Assembly (NCBI GenBank): GCA_035288045.1
Contig: DATEBA010000035.1
Span: 1-25,920 of the forward strand
Length of the DNA stretch: 25,920 nucleotides
Origin: DATEBA01 sp035288045
GTDB taxonomy: Bacteria; Actinomycetota; UBA4738; HRBIN12
Direction: 5' to 3'
The notes under the pieces are model-generated. The model saw only the letters and a list, made by a program, of their open reading frames with translations. It was not told the DNA's origin and made no database searches. The position numbers and the translations under genes are program-made. Numbering within the stretch: the stretch's first letter is position 1; the number at the start of each line of letters is the position of its first letter. Of this stretch, positions 14,002 to 22,154 are shown piece after piece.

Positions 14002-14262
14002 TCAGATCCCCCCCGCGGCGGGGCGCCGAACGACCTCCATCGGCTCCCCGCAGTGCCTGGGAACCTGCAGCTCCCCCAGGCGGGTGACCCGGAACTCGGT
14101 CCCGCACTCGCGGCACACCAAGAAGACCTCCAGACCCTCGACGTCCTCGGGCTCCGGCGGAGGGCCGAGCACGCGTGCCTGGGTGAGGGTCCGGAGCACC
14201 CCGATCCCCACCCGCCAGATGGCGACGGCGATAAGCACGGCAACGGCGATCCGCGGGAACAT
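14002..14262 (-). CDS. Small membrane protein with C-terminal zinc ribbon-like part
   Basis: The 86-residue ORF begins MFPRIAVAVLIAVAIWRVGI, a single N-terminal membrane anchor. The cytosolic-looking part has CREC (about 50-53) and HCGEP (about 70), resembling a zinc ribbon with three cysteines plus one histidine. It is convergent with crgA across the DnaA-box-like cluster. No family name is recognised. The clean anchor and the cysteine spacing support a real gene; the function is unknown. Confidence 0.55.
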   Translation of the reverse strand: MFPRIAVAVLIAVAIWRVGIGVLRTLTQARVLGPPPEPEDVEGLEVFLVCRECGTEFRVTRLGELQVPRHCGEPMEVVRRPAAGGI

Positions 14263-14391
14263 CGGGCTTCTTCAGGGACCGTAGCAGACGGCCGATGCCT
14301 ACTTACGGGCCGTTCCCCCAGACGCAACGGGTGGGGTTCCGCCGGAAGGCGCGTCGTGCCATCATTTCCGGCGCCCCCTTAGGAGGCCGAG

Positions 14392-15624
14392 ATGAACGCG
14401 TTCGAGGCAGTAACCCGCTTCTTCGAGCAGTCCGCCGAGCGGCTGGGGCTCGACGAGGGGCTAAGGCAGGCCCTGGCGACCCCGCGCCGGGAGGTCCGGG
14501 TCCAGGTCAGGGTTCCGATGGACGACGGCGAGATGGCGGTCTTCCCGGGCTACCGGGTCCAGCACAACGCGGCCCGCGGGCCCCACAAGGGCGGTCTTCG
14601 CTTCCACGAGACGGTGACGATCGACGAGGTGCGATGCTTCGCCGCGCTCATGACCTGGAAGTGCTCGCTGCTGGACCTGCCCTTCGGGGGCGGGAAGGGT
14701 GGGGTCCAGGTGAACCCGAAGCTCCTCTCCGAGGCGGAAGTCGAGCGCCTCTCTCGGTCCTTCATCCGGTCCATCGCTCCTGTGATCGGCCCCTACACCG
14801 ACGTGCCGGCGCCCGACGTCAACACGAGCGCCCGCGAGATGGGCTGGATGTACGACGAGTACAGCCGGATGTACGGCGACACCCCGGCGATCCTCACCGG
14901 CAAGCCGATCGCGGCCGGCGGATCGCGCGGGCGGGAGCAGGCGACCGGGCGCGGTGGGCTCCTCTGCCTCGACCGCATCGCGCAGGCGCGCGGCTGGACC
15001 CGGGAGAAGATCCGCGTCGTCGTGGAGGGCTACGGCAACGCCGGGTCGTGGTTCTCGATCCTCGCCGCGCAGATGGGCTACAGGATCGTCGCGTGCGCCG
15101 ACTCGAAGGGCGCGATCCACAACCCGGAGGGCCTCGACCCAAGAGCGGTGCTCGAGCACAAGAAGCGGACGGGGAGCGTGCTCGACTTCAAGCACGCCGA
15201 CGCGATCGAGCCCGAGGACCTCGTCGCGATCGACGCCGAGGTGTTCCTCCCGGCGGCTCTGGAGAAGTCAATCCACGAAGGCAACGCCGGCCGGGTAGTT
15301 GCGAACCTCGTTCTAGAGGTCGCCAACTACCCGACCACTCCCGAGGCCGACGAGATCCTCGCGGCCAAGGGAGTCACGGTCGTCCCCGACATCCTCGCCA
15401 GCGCCGGCGGCGTGGTCGTTTCCTACCTCGAGTGGGTCCAAAATCTCCAGCGCGAGCGGTTCACCGAGGAGAAGGTCAACGCGCGCCTGAAGGAGCTGAT
15501 GGACTCATCGACCGACGGCGTGCTCGCGCGTGCTCACGAGAAGGGCACCACGCACCGCGAGGCGGCCTACGAGATCGCGGTCGAGCGCGTCGTCGAGGCC
15601 GAGCGGGCCCGCGGCTTCCGGTAG
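14392..15624 (+). CDS. Glutamate dehydrogenase (Glu/Leu/Phe/Val family), first copy
   Basis: The 410-residue enzyme of the amino-acid dehydrogenase family shows the substrate-site lysines K66 (GPHKGGLRFH), K90 and K102 (GGGKGGV), the catalytic Asp D142 (PAPDVNTS) and the dinucleotide motif EGYGNAGS (212-219). ILTGKP and DILASAGGVVVSYLEWVQN are family landmarks. The length and motifs match the 410-430 residue group, often NAD-dependent. The ATG has a strong AGGAGG (14381-14386). It is followed after 161 bp by a second, different glutamate dehydrogenase. A GC hairpin lies between them, so they may be separate units. Leucine or phenylalanine specificity is less likely given the glutamate-type substrate residues. 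Confidence 0.88.
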   Translation: MNAFEAVTRFFEQSAERLGLDEGLRQALATPRREVRVQVRVPMDDGEMAVFPGYRVQHNAARGPHKGGLRFHETVTIDEVRCFAALMTWKCSLLDLPFGGGKGGVQVNPKLLSEAEVERLSRSFIRSIAPVIGPYTDVPAPDVNTSAREMGWMYDEYSRMYGDTPAILTGKPIAAGGSRGREQATGRGGLLCLDRIAQARGWTREKIRVVVEGYGNAGSWFSILAAQMGYRIVACADSKGAIHNPEGLDPRAVLEHKKRTGSVLDFKHADAIEPEDLVAIDAEVFLPAALEKSIHEGNAGRVVANLVLEVANYPTTPEADEILAAKGVTVVPDILASAGGVVVSYLEWVQNLQRERFTEEKVNARLKELMDSSTDGVLARAHEKGTTHREAAYEIAVERVVEAERARGFR

Positions 15625-15629
15625 ACCGG

Positions 15630-15647
15630 GCGGGGCTCCGGCCCCGC
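15630..15647 (+). terminator. Strong GC hairpin after the first glutamate dehydrogenase
   Basis: GCGGGGC-TCCG-GCCCCGC is a perfect 7-bp stem with a tetraloop, starting 5 bp after the stop codon. There is no T-tract, as often seen for hairpins at actinobacterial gene ends. The promoter for the next gene lies about 50 bp further on. Confidence 0.45.
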
Positions 15648-15693
15648 ACGGACGGGCCCATTGGTCGCACCCGGGAGGGACCTTTCGGCAGGG

Positions 15694-15721
15694 CTGACCA
15701 GCGCCGATACACCCGTATACT
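15694..15721 (+). promoter_or_regulatory. Promoter of the second glutamate dehydrogenase
   Basis: TATACT (15716-15721) is a near-consensus -10. CTGACC (15694-15699) can serve as -35 with a 16-nt spacer. The predicted 5' leader is about 58 nt and ends in AGGAGGA before the ATG at 15786. No clear GlnR-type operator was recognised. Confidence 0.5.
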
Positions 15722-15785
15722 TCGCCCGGCCGTGGAGCAGCGGTCCGCCGCGGAGATACCAACGATTACACCCAGGAGGATCGAG

Positions 15786-17147
15786 ATGAGCGACTTCGTC
15801 GGCAAGCTGATCGATGAGTTGAGGACGAAGAACCCGGGCGAGCCCGAGTTCCACCAGGCGGTGCAGGAGGTGGCCGAGTCGGTCCAGCTCCTCTTCGGCC
15901 GCCACCCCGAGTACAGGAGCGCCAAGGTCCTCGAGCGCATCATCGAGCCCGAGCGCGTGATCATGTTCCGCGTCCCGTGGGTGGACGACTCGGGAGAGAT
16001 CCAGGTGAACCGTGGGTTCCGCGTCGAGATGAACAGCGCGATAGGCCCCTACAAGGGCGGCCTTCGGTTCCACCCGAGCGTGTACCTCGGGCTCCTCAAG
16101 TTCCTGGCGTTCGAGCAGGTCTTCAAGAACGCCCTCACCACGCTTCCCATGGGGGGCGGCAAGGGCGGCTCGGACTTCGACCCTAAGGGGAAGAGCGACG
16201 CCGAGGTCATGCGCTTCTGCCAGTCGTTCATGACCGAGCTGCAGCGCCACATCGGCGAGTCCACCGACGTGCCGGCCGGCGACATCGGTGTCGGAGGTCG
16301 CGAGATCGGGTTCCTGTTCGGCCAGTACAAGCGGATCAAGAACGAGTTCACCGGAGTCCTCACCGGCAAGGGCCTGGAGTGGGGTGGCTCGCTCATCCGC
16401 CCTGAGGCGACGGGCTACGGCGCCGTCTACTTCGCCGAGGAGATGCTGAACACCCGCGACGAGAGCATCGCCGGCAAGGTTTGCCTGGTCTCCGGCAGCG
16501 GCAACGTCGCGCAGTACACGGTGGAGAAGATCCTCGACCTGGGCGGCAAGGCGGTCACGCTCTCAGACTCCGACGGGTTCGTCCACGACCCCGACGGGAT
16601 CGACCGGGAGAAGCTGGCGTGGGCCATGGAGCTCAAGAACGAGAGGCGGGGGCGCATCAAGGAGTATGTTGACACGTTCAAGGGAGCCACGTACACGCCG
16701 GGCGACCCGACCCTGGACCACAACCCGCTCTGGGACATCCAGGCAGACTGCGCGTTCCCCAGCGCGACGCAGAACGAGATCAACGCGCGCGACGCCGCGA
16801 ACCTGCTGAAGAACGGCGTCTACGTTGTGAGCGAGGGAGCGAACATGCCCACCCTGCCCGAGGGCGTGGAGCAGTTCGTGGCCGCCGGCATCCTCTACGG
16901 ACCCGGCAAAGCCGCGAACGCCGGCGGCGTCGCGACCTCCGGCCTGGAGATGTCGCAGAACGCGCTCCGGCTGGCCTGGACCCGCGAGGAGGTGGACGCC
17001 CGCCTGCACGGCATCATGAAGGCCGTCCACAAGCAATGCCGGGAGACCGCCGAGGAGTACGGCACGTCCGGCAACTACGTGAACGGCGCCAACATCGCCG
17101 GCTTCGTGAAGGTCGCCGACGCGATGCTCGATCAGGGCGTCGTCTGA
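15786..17147 (+). CDS. gdhA: Glutamate dehydrogenase, hexameric GdhA type (probably NADP)
   Basis: The 453-residue enzyme aminates 2-oxoglutarate to glutamate. Substrate and catalytic residues are K90 (GPYKGGLRFH), K114, K126 (MGGGKGGSDFDPKGKSD) and D166 (VPAGDIGVGGREIG). The nucleotide motif SGSGNVAQ (236-243) and SDSDGFV, together with full length, match the Escherichia coli GdhA group, which is NADP-specific and anabolic. The ATG at 15786 is set by AGGAGGA (15774-15780); the open frame extends far upstream but only through the other gene's alternate frame. It is followed 14 bp later by a PII gene, so ammonium assimilation under PII-related control is likely. Confidence 0.92.
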   Translation: MSDFVGKLIDELRTKNPGEPEFHQAVQEVAESVQLLFGRHPEYRSAKVLERIIEPERVIMFRVPWVDDSGEIQVNRGFRVEMNSAIGPYKGGLRFHPSVYLGLLKFLAFEQVFKNALTTLPMGGGKGGSDFDPKGKSDAEVMRFCQSFMTELQRHIGESTDVPAGDIGVGGREIGFLFGQYKRIKNEFTGVLTGKGLEWGGSLIRPEATGYGAVYFAEEMLNTRDESIAGKVCLVSGSGNVAQYTVEKILDLGGKAVTLSDSDGFVHDPDGIDREKLAWAMELKNERRGRIKEYVDTFKGATYTPGDPTLDHNPLWDIQADCAFPSATQNEINARDAANLLKNGVYVVSEGANMPTLPEGVEQFVAAGILYGPGKAANAGGVATSGLEMSQNALRLAWTREEVDARLHGIMKAVHKQCRETAEEYGTSGNYVNGANIAGFVKVADAMLDQGVV

Positions 17148-17161
17148 GAGGGGACGGTCAA

Positions 17162-17503
17162 ATGAAGAAGATCGAGTGCTACGTCCAGCCCTACGACCTG
17201 AACACGGTGGCCCAGGCCATGGCGGTCGAGGGCGTCGTGGGGATGAGCGTCACCGAGGTGAAGGGGTTCGGCGTGCAGCGCGGCTTCCGGCTCGGCGAGG
17301 AGATCAAGCCCGGTCAGTACATCTTCCACCCGAAGATGAGGGTGGAGATGGTCGTCGCCGACGCCGAGGTCGACCGCATCGTCGACGCGATCATGGGGTC
17401 GCTCAAGTTCAAGCAGATCGGCGAGGGCAAGATCTTCGTCTCGCAGATCGAGGACGCGATCCGCACGCGTACCGGGGAGCGCGGCGAGGCCGCGATCAGG
17501 TAG
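17162..17503 (+). CDS. glnB: PII nitrogen-regulatory protein with unusual T-loop
   Basis: The 113-residue protein carries the PII core: GFGVQRG with Q39, KMRVEMVV, and the GEGKIFV B-loop and RTRTGE C-loop segments that bind ATP/ADP. PII proteins sense 2-oxoglutarate and adenylate nucleotides and act on transporters and enzymes. The T-loop has normal length but differs in sequence (FRLGEEIKPGQYIFHP). Position 51, normally the modified tyrosine, is glycine, and the nearest tyrosine is 53. Canonical uridylylation or adenylylation at Tyr51 is therefore not possible. The ATG follows GAGGGG and lies 14 bp after gdhA, so the pair is almost certainly co-transcribed. Confidence 0.88.
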   Translation: MKKIECYVQPYDLNTVAQAMAVEGVVGMSVTEVKGFGVQRGFRLGEEIKPGQYIFHPKMRVEMVVADAEVDRIVDAIMGSLKFKQIGEGKIFVSQIEDAIRTRTGERGEAAIR

Positions 17504-17513
17504 CGCGCGTCAC

Positions 17514-17542
17514 ACCGGACGCCCCTGTCGGCATGGTCCGGT
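17514..17542 (+). terminator. Inverted repeat after the gdhA-PII unit
   Basis: ACCGGAC (17514-17520) and GTCCGGT (17536-17542) form a 7-bp stem with a 15-nt loop, 10 bp after the PII stop and just before the next GTG. There is no T-tract. It may be a terminator or an operator of the following gene. Confidence 0.3.
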
Positions 17543-17543
17543 C

Positions 17544-18062
17544 GTGAGAGCCATTCACGCCCTTGTCACGTTCGCCCTCGTGGCAGCCGCCTGTGAGCGT
17601 GGGGGGGAGCCCGCCCCCCTGCCCGCTCGACCGACAATCGTCGAGCTAGGCTGGCACTCTGGGGAATGCGGTGTCCCGCTCTGTGGAGTCGAGATCTCGG
17701 TCGAGGGCGCACGGATTGACGTCGTGTTCGCCAGCATCCGCGGCAACGTCATCGGAACCGCTGAGGGCACCCTGTCGAGGACCGGGGCCGCGGAGCTAAG
17801 CGGACTCGCGAACGAGCTGACCGACCGAGCGTTCGCGCCCCTCTACGGATGTCGCGGATGCACAGATGCGGCTGTCGGCTTCGTGCGCTACGCGAGCGGA
17901 GGCACGACCCGGCGGATCGAATGGGACCGGCCTGGCCAGGCCCCCTTGCCTCTTCGAGAGCTCTTTAGCTTCGCCATGAAGATCGCGAGACCCCTACGCC
18001 TGTGTCGTACCTCGGAGCTCGTCCGCCCGGCGGCCGAGTGCGAGCCGGTCGGTCACACCTGA
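17544..18062 (+). CDS. Cysteine-containing exported protein, unknown function
   Basis: The 172-residue ORF starts with a hydrophobic segment MRAIHALVTFALVAAACERG that looks like a signal peptide. The cysteine at residue 17 is in a poor lipobox (VAAAC), so lipidation is uncertain. The mature part has paired cysteines (ECGVPLCG, YGCRGC) and two near the C terminus, suggesting disulfides outside the cytoplasm. No family was recognised. The GTG start at 17544 has no clear SD. It converges with the peptidase gene, with 3 bp between stops. Confidence 0.6.
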   Translation: MRAIHALVTFALVAAACERGGEPAPLPARPTIVELGWHSGECGVPLCGVEISVEGARIDVVFASIRGNVIGTAEGTLSRTGAAELSGLANELTDRAFAPLYGCRGCTDAAVGFVRYASGGTTRRIEWDRPGQAPLPLRELFSFAMKIARPLRLCRTSELVRPAAECEPVGHT

Positions 18063-18065
18063 TCG

Positions 18066-19871
18066 TCAGCCAAGCCGGACGTGCCTACGGAAGAACTCGA
18101 GCTTCCTACGCATCTGTCGCACGCGCTCCTCGATGACGAACGAGCTGTGGCCGGTCTCGTACCGGTACGTCTCGACGTGGCCGCCGCGCTCCTCGAGCGC
18201 GCGGACGTAGTTGTCGATCTGGCGGATCGGGCAGCGACTGTCGTGCTCACCGGCCAGGACGAGGAGCGGCGTCTTCACGCGATCGACGTACGTGATCGGC
18301 GAGCGCTCCCGGTAGAGGTCCGAGAGCTCCTCGGGCCCGCCGCCGAACAGCCCTCGGTCCATCGTCTGGAGCGCGGGCGCCTCGTCCTCGAAGGCGGCAA
18401 CGTAGTCGGCGACGGGAACGCCGGCGGCGGCCGCGCTCCAGCGATCCGGATGCAGCCCGATCGAAAGCAAAGTGATGTACCCGCCCCACGACTCGCCGTG
18501 GATCGCGACGCGCTCCGGATCGGCGACGCCGCGCGCGATCAGGTCGTCGAGCCCGGCGACCACGTCCTCGACCTCGGGGAACCCGGGATTGCCTATCAGC
18601 GTGTCGCGCCACTCCCGTCCGTACCCCGTCGAGCCCCGGTAGTTCACCATCGCAACTGCGAACCCGGCGTCGACGAAAGCCTGCACCTGAGGCGCGAACG
18701 CGTCCTCGTAGAGCCACTGGGGTCCACCGTGTACCTCCATGAGCACCGGGAACGGCCCCCGCCCTGCCGGCGTCACCAGGAAACCGTGCACGCGCTGTCC
18801 GTGGGGGTTCCCGAACTCCCACGAGGTGTACCCACGACCGTCCGGCGCTCGGGGACCCGCCGGGGCGATCACCTCGCGGGCGCTCTCGTCCAGGACCCGA
18901 GCCGAACGACCACCGCTCGAATGCCGGAACCAGACCTCGCCGTCGGGCCGGACGCAGGCGCTCGAGATGACACCTTCGGGGTGCTCGATGGAGGTCGTCT
19001 CCCCGGTCGCCACGACGTAGCGGCGCAACCAGTTCCGGCCCTCGTCTACTTGGAGGAGCAGGAGCGCCGAGGCATCCGGCCACCAGTCGAGCACGTGAAC
19101 CTCGCCGGCTAGATCAAGCGAGAGTTCGAGGCGCTCGCCCGTCGCGCTGTTCCACAGAGCAGGACGGTCGATCCCGTCCCGCTCGTGAGTGACGGCGAGC
19201 CGCGAGTCACCGGGAACCGGACTCCAGGCCGCCGCGTGCAGGCCGAAGCCCTCGCCGTCCGAGAGATCGCCGACGACCTCACGGGAACGCGCATCGAACA
19301 CGCGGAGTGCCGGGTGCAGCCGGTCCCCGTGCTCGGAGTGCTCCACGCAGACGAGCGTCTCGTCGGCCGAGAGTCCGCCGCTTCCTACGTTGGCCCAACC
19401 GGCGCCGCCGAGCACGAGCATCTCCTCGTGACGCATCAGCACGCGGGCCGGGGCGTCTCGGACCATCGTGTAGGCCGCGAACCCGTCGCGATACCCCATC
19501 ACGAGCGCGAGCACCTGCTCGCCGACCGCGATGCCGGCCGGCCAGCCGTCCTCGATCTCCGGCGCGAGCGGTCGGGGGTCACCGCCCTCGAAGGGTGCCA
19601 CCAGCCAGCGGCCGAACTCGTCCCCCGTTTCCTCGTGGAACCACACCACACCGGATCCGTCGGCGGTGAGCGTGCCCTCGGTCACACCCACCTTCTCCTC
19701 AGTGACCAGGCGTCGAGCGCCGGCCGCTCGGTCCCACGCGTAGAGCTGCCAGCTCCCCGTCTCGTTGGAGTTCACCGCGAACCGCTCGGGAGCGCTACGC
19801 GGCCAGATCGGGAGCGAGATCGCGGGAGCGCGGAAGCGCTGTTCCCAGGCGGGCAGGGGCTCGGCGCTCAT
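18066..19871 (-). CDS. S9 family peptidase (prolyl oligopeptidase/acylaminoacyl peptidase type)
   Basis: The 601-residue protein has a WD-like beta-propeller region (about 20-340) and a C-terminal alpha/beta-hydrolase. The catalytic triad is visible as S461 in GESWGGY, D544 in AGEHDSRCP and H575 in ETGHSSF. PVLMEVHGGPQW is the typical oxyanion-region strand of S9 enzymes. Such enzymes cleave short peptides or acylated N-terminal residues in the cytosol; no signal peptide is seen. ATG 19871 (MSAEPLPAWEQRF) is chosen because the upstream in-frame extension to 19937 is Cys/Pro-rich and not conserved-looking. No strong SD is visible, so the start is uncertain. Confidence 0.88.
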   Translation of the reverse strand: MSAEPLPAWEQRFRAPAISLPIWPRSAPERFAVNSNETGSWQLYAWDRAAGARRLVTEEKVGVTEGTLTADGSGVVWFHEETGDEFGRWLVAPFEGGDPRPLAPEIEDGWPAGIAVGEQVLALVMGYRDGFAAYTMVRDAPARVLMRHEEMLVLGGAGWANVGSGGLSADETLVCVEHSEHGDRLHPALRVFDARSREVVGDLSDGEGFGLHAAAWSPVPGDSRLAVTHERDGIDRPALWNSATGERLELSLDLAGEVHVLDWWPDASALLLLQVDEGRNWLRRYVVATGETTSIEHPEGVISSACVRPDGEVWFRHSSGGRSARVLDESAREVIAPAGPRAPDGRGYTSWEFGNPHGQRVHGFLVTPAGRGPFPVLMEVHGGPQWLYEDAFAPQVQAFVDAGFAVAMVNYRGSTGYGREWRDTLIGNPGFPEVEDVVAGLDDLIARGVADPERVAIHGESWGGYITLLSIGLHPDRWSAAAAGVPVADYVAAFEDEAPALQTMDRGLFGGGPEELSDLYRERSPITYVDRVKTPLLVLAGEHDSRCPIRQIDNYVRALEERGGHVETYRYETGHSSFVIEERVRQMRRKLEFFRRHVRLG

Positions 19872-19941
19872 GGCCGGGCAGGGTAGCATGTGGGGCGGGC
19901 CTGAAGACTCGCCCACACGGAAAGCCCTGCACGGCAAGCTC

Positions 19942-20316
19942 TCACGCGACGAGCGTCACTGGGATCTGGATAATGTGCAGAACAGACCATCGCGCTGGAC
20001 TCGTACACCTGAACCACACCCGGCTGGGTAAGCGACACGTCGAATGAGACGTTCGCCTCGTAGGTGCCGCGGCAACCGTTACCGCAGGTCGCCGTCGTGA
20101 ACGTGTCGACGATCATGTCCCCGCTCTCGTCGAGAACGCGGATGCCGTCGAGGTTCCTGGAGGCTCTGGGTCGTCCCCCAAGACGAGAGCGCCGTCTTCC
20201 TCGTGAGCGGCTCGTGCGTCGAGCGCTGGCCCCGGACGCGGCACATCAGCGCCTGCGACTGACGGGTTGACGGCCGACGCGGCGGCGGGTAACAGTCCGG
20301 CAGCGAACCCAAGGAG
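19942..20316 (-). pseudogene. Remnant of an exported Gmad2-domain protein
   Basis: On the minus strand a frame reads IRVLDESGDMIVDTFTTA, then TCGNGCRGTYEANVSFDV and VVQVYESSAM. These are hallmarks of the Gmad2 immunoglobulin-like domain of exported and germination-type proteins. After SSAM the frame is lost, and the expected end IQIPVTLVA plus stop appears in another frame (TGA 19942-19944). The 5' part (FAAGLLPAAASA signal-like stretch, DVPRPGPALD) lies in a third frame and lacks a start clear of the divergent glycosyltransferase. At least two frameshifts indicate a decayed gene. It fills an otherwise empty gap of about 450 bp. Confidence 0.7.
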
Positions 20317-20322
20317 GCACAG

Positions 20323-21627
20323 TTGACCGACCCCAAGACCATCGTGTTCTTCCCCGAGGGCGCGTTCGGACCCACTAACAACTGCGTCGGGATCGGCAAC
20401 GTCCTCAAGCAGCGCGGCAACCGCGTGATCTTCATCGTCGAGGAGTCCTTCGCAGGAACGCTCGAGGCCAAGGGTTTCGAGGAGACCCACATGCGCCTTG
20501 GCCCTCCGCCCGAGCAGGAGGAGGAGCCCGGCCAGTTCTGGAAGGACTTCATCCGGGACACGGCGCCCGAGTTCCGCAAGCCGACGATCGTCCAGCTCGA
20601 GACCTTCCTCAAGCCGACCTGGCAGGCGCTGATCGACGGAGCCATGTACGTCGACGACCGGCTCCGCGATATCTTCGATGAGATCCGCCCCGACGTGGTA
20701 GTGGAGGACAACGTGGTTGCGTTCGCCGCTCTTCCCACGAGCGGCCGCCCATGGGTGCGCATCACGTCCTGCAACCCGCTCGAATGGAAGGACCCGGACA
20801 TCCCGCCGGTGTTCTCCGGCTACGCGGCCGGGGACCGTTCCGGCTGGGAGGAGTTCTGGTCGGAGTACGACCGGATCCTTGGACCGCAGATCGCCGAGTT
20901 CTCATGGTGGCTCGCATCCAGAGGCGCACCGCCGCTCCCCGACCACAACCGCGACTACATCTGGGAGTCTCCGTACCTCAACCTGTTCGTCTACCCTGCG
21001 TTCGCCGACTACGGCAGACGCGAGCCGTTGCCCCCCACCGCCCACCGGCTCGACTCGTCCGTGCGCGCGACCGACGACCCGTTCGAGGTCCCGGAGCAGC
21101 TCCGCGACGGAGGCGGCAAACTCGTCTACCTCTCGCTCGGCTCGCTGGCGTCGGCCGACGTCGAGCTCATGCAGCGCCTCGTCGACGTGCTCGCCAAGAC
21201 CGGACACCGATACATCGTGAGCAAGGGGCCCCAGCACGAACTCTTCGACCTGGCCGACAACATGTACGGGGAGGAGTTCCTGCCGCAGACGACGATCCTG
21301 CCCCAGGTCGACCTTGTGATCACCCACGGAGGCAACAACACGGTCACGGAGTGCTTCCACTTCGGCAAGCCGACGATCGCCTTGCCGGTCTTCTGGGATC
21401 AGTACGACAACGCGCAGCGCGTCGACGAGCTCGGGTTCGGCAAACGCCTGGCGACCTACGGGTTCGACGACGAGGAGCTCAGGAGCACGATCGACCGTCT
21501 CGCCGGCGACGAGCCGCTCCACGCGCGGATGGCCGAGCGCGCTGCGGCGCTTCGGGCGAACCCGGGAACCGTGAAGGCCGCGGATCTGATCGAGCGCGTC
21601 GCCGTCACACAGCAGCCGGCTACCTAG
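20323..21627 (+). CDS. GT1/MGT-family glycosyltransferase
   Basis: The 434-residue GT-B-fold enzyme ends in a UDP-glycosyltransferase signature: LPQVDLVITHGGNNTVTECF followed by HFGKPTIALPVFWDQYDNAQR. The N-terminal half (FFPEGAFGPTNNCVGIGNVL) is the acceptor domain and YLSLGSLASADVEL is the start of the donor domain. It probably transfers a sugar to a small lipophilic or macrolide-like acceptor, with a nucleotide sugar as donor; the acceptor is unknown. The start is TTG 20323, supported by AAGGAGG at 20311-20317; no ATG or GTG fits before the first strand. It stands alone, divergent from the Gmad2 remnant. Confidence 0.88.
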   Translation: MTDPKTIVFFPEGAFGPTNNCVGIGNVLKQRGNRVIFIVEESFAGTLEAKGFEETHMRLGPPPEQEEEPGQFWKDFIRDTAPEFRKPTIVQLETFLKPTWQALIDGAMYVDDRLRDIFDEIRPDVVVEDNVVAFAALPTSGRPWVRITSCNPLEWKDPDIPPVFSGYAAGDRSGWEEFWSEYDRILGPQIAEFSWWLASRGAPPLPDHNRDYIWESPYLNLFVYPAFADYGRREPLPPTAHRLDSSVRATDDPFEVPEQLRDGGGKLVYLSLGSLASADVELMQRLVDVLAKTGHRYIVSKGPQHELFDLADNMYGEEFLPQTTILPQVDLVITHGGNNTVTECFHFGKPTIALPVFWDQYDNAQRVDELGFGKRLATYGFDDEELRSTIDRLAGDEPLHARMAERAAALRANPGTVKAADLIERVAVTQQPAT

Positions 21628-22075
21628 CCGACGGCCCCGAGCGCAGCGTGGGCGGCGTGCTTCTCACCACGCCGTCGCTAGCGACAGCGTTCTCTCTCTC
21701 ACGAGGTACAGCGTGGTCGTTCCTCGGCGGGTCGTCCGCAAGAGCGTGCTCGTCGGGCTCCTGACGGTTGCCGCCGCTACCACCCGCCCCGACGCCCCCG
21801 CGGTTGCCACCGTCCGCCCCCATGGCCAGTCCGCGACTCCGTTCGGCGCGCGTCGGCTCGGCGGGGCCGACCACTTCGCTCGACGAGCTCGCTTCGAAGT
21901 CGGACGAGGGAAGCGTGACTGGCGACGGCTCGTCGCGCATCGCCCCCTGGGTCCGCCGGACCACCTCGGCCAAGCCGGCAGGGCCGGCCGCAGCTAGCGC
22001 CGCCCCGCAAAGCATGCAAACGGCGGTCAGGCCCGAAAGAAGCGCCCGGGCGCGACCGAGCGAGGATCTGGTCAC
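21620..22075 (-). CDS. Possible exported protein, unknown (weak call)
   Basis: From GTG 22075 the ORF reads MTRSSLGRARALLSGLTAVC and then a hydrophobic stretch to about residue 31, a good signal peptide or membrane anchor. It continues with a Ser/Glu-rich and then Gly-rich low-complexity part (151 residues in all). It lies downstream of the molybdopterin subunit on the same strand and overlaps the glycosyltransferase stop by 8 bp. There is no convincing SD, and the tail overlaps hairpin-forming DNA (CGGCGTG/CACGCCG at 21653-21674 and a 12-bp palindrome at 21674-21685). If not coding, bases 21628-22154 hold only these repeats and the inverted repeat at 22080-22129. Confidence 0.35.
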   Translation of the reverse strand: MTRSSLGRARALLSGLTAVCMLCGAALAAAGPAGLAEVVRRTQGAMRDEPSPVTLPSSDFEASSSSEVVGPAEPTRAERSRGLAMGADGGNRGGVGAGGSGGNRQEPDEHALADDPPRNDHAVPRERENAVASDGVVRSTPPTLRSGPSAR

Positions 22076-22079
22076 AGCC

Positions 22080-22129
22080 GAATCATCGGCCTCGAACGGG
22101 GGTTCCTCTACCGTCGAACGGGATGATTC
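22080..22129. repeat. Inverted repeat GAATCATC...GATGATTC
   Basis: Perfect 8-bp arms lie at 22080-22087 and 22122-22129. Inside are two direct copies of CGAACGGG (22093-22100, 22115-22122) and a small GAAC/GTTC hairpin. It sits immediately upstream of the possible exported-protein start at 22075 and 26 bp beyond the molybdo-subunit stop. It could be an operator or a terminator. Confidence 0.35.
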
Positions 22130-22154
22130 AGCGTCGGCCCGATGGCGGCTGCGA

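Noticed and set aside
14295..15785. A 950-residue reading frame continuing upstream of gdhA
   Set aside because: The upstream part is an Arg/Gly/Pro-rich shadow of the first glutamate dehydrogenase in another frame. The SD and domain start place the real ATG at 15786.
21713..21997. Plus-strand ORF with a signal-like start (MVVPRRVVRKSVLVGLLTVA)
   Set aside because: There is no SD and the continuation is Arg-rich shadow-like. The minus-strand frame across the same DNA is slightly more convincing, so only that one is listed, at low confidence.
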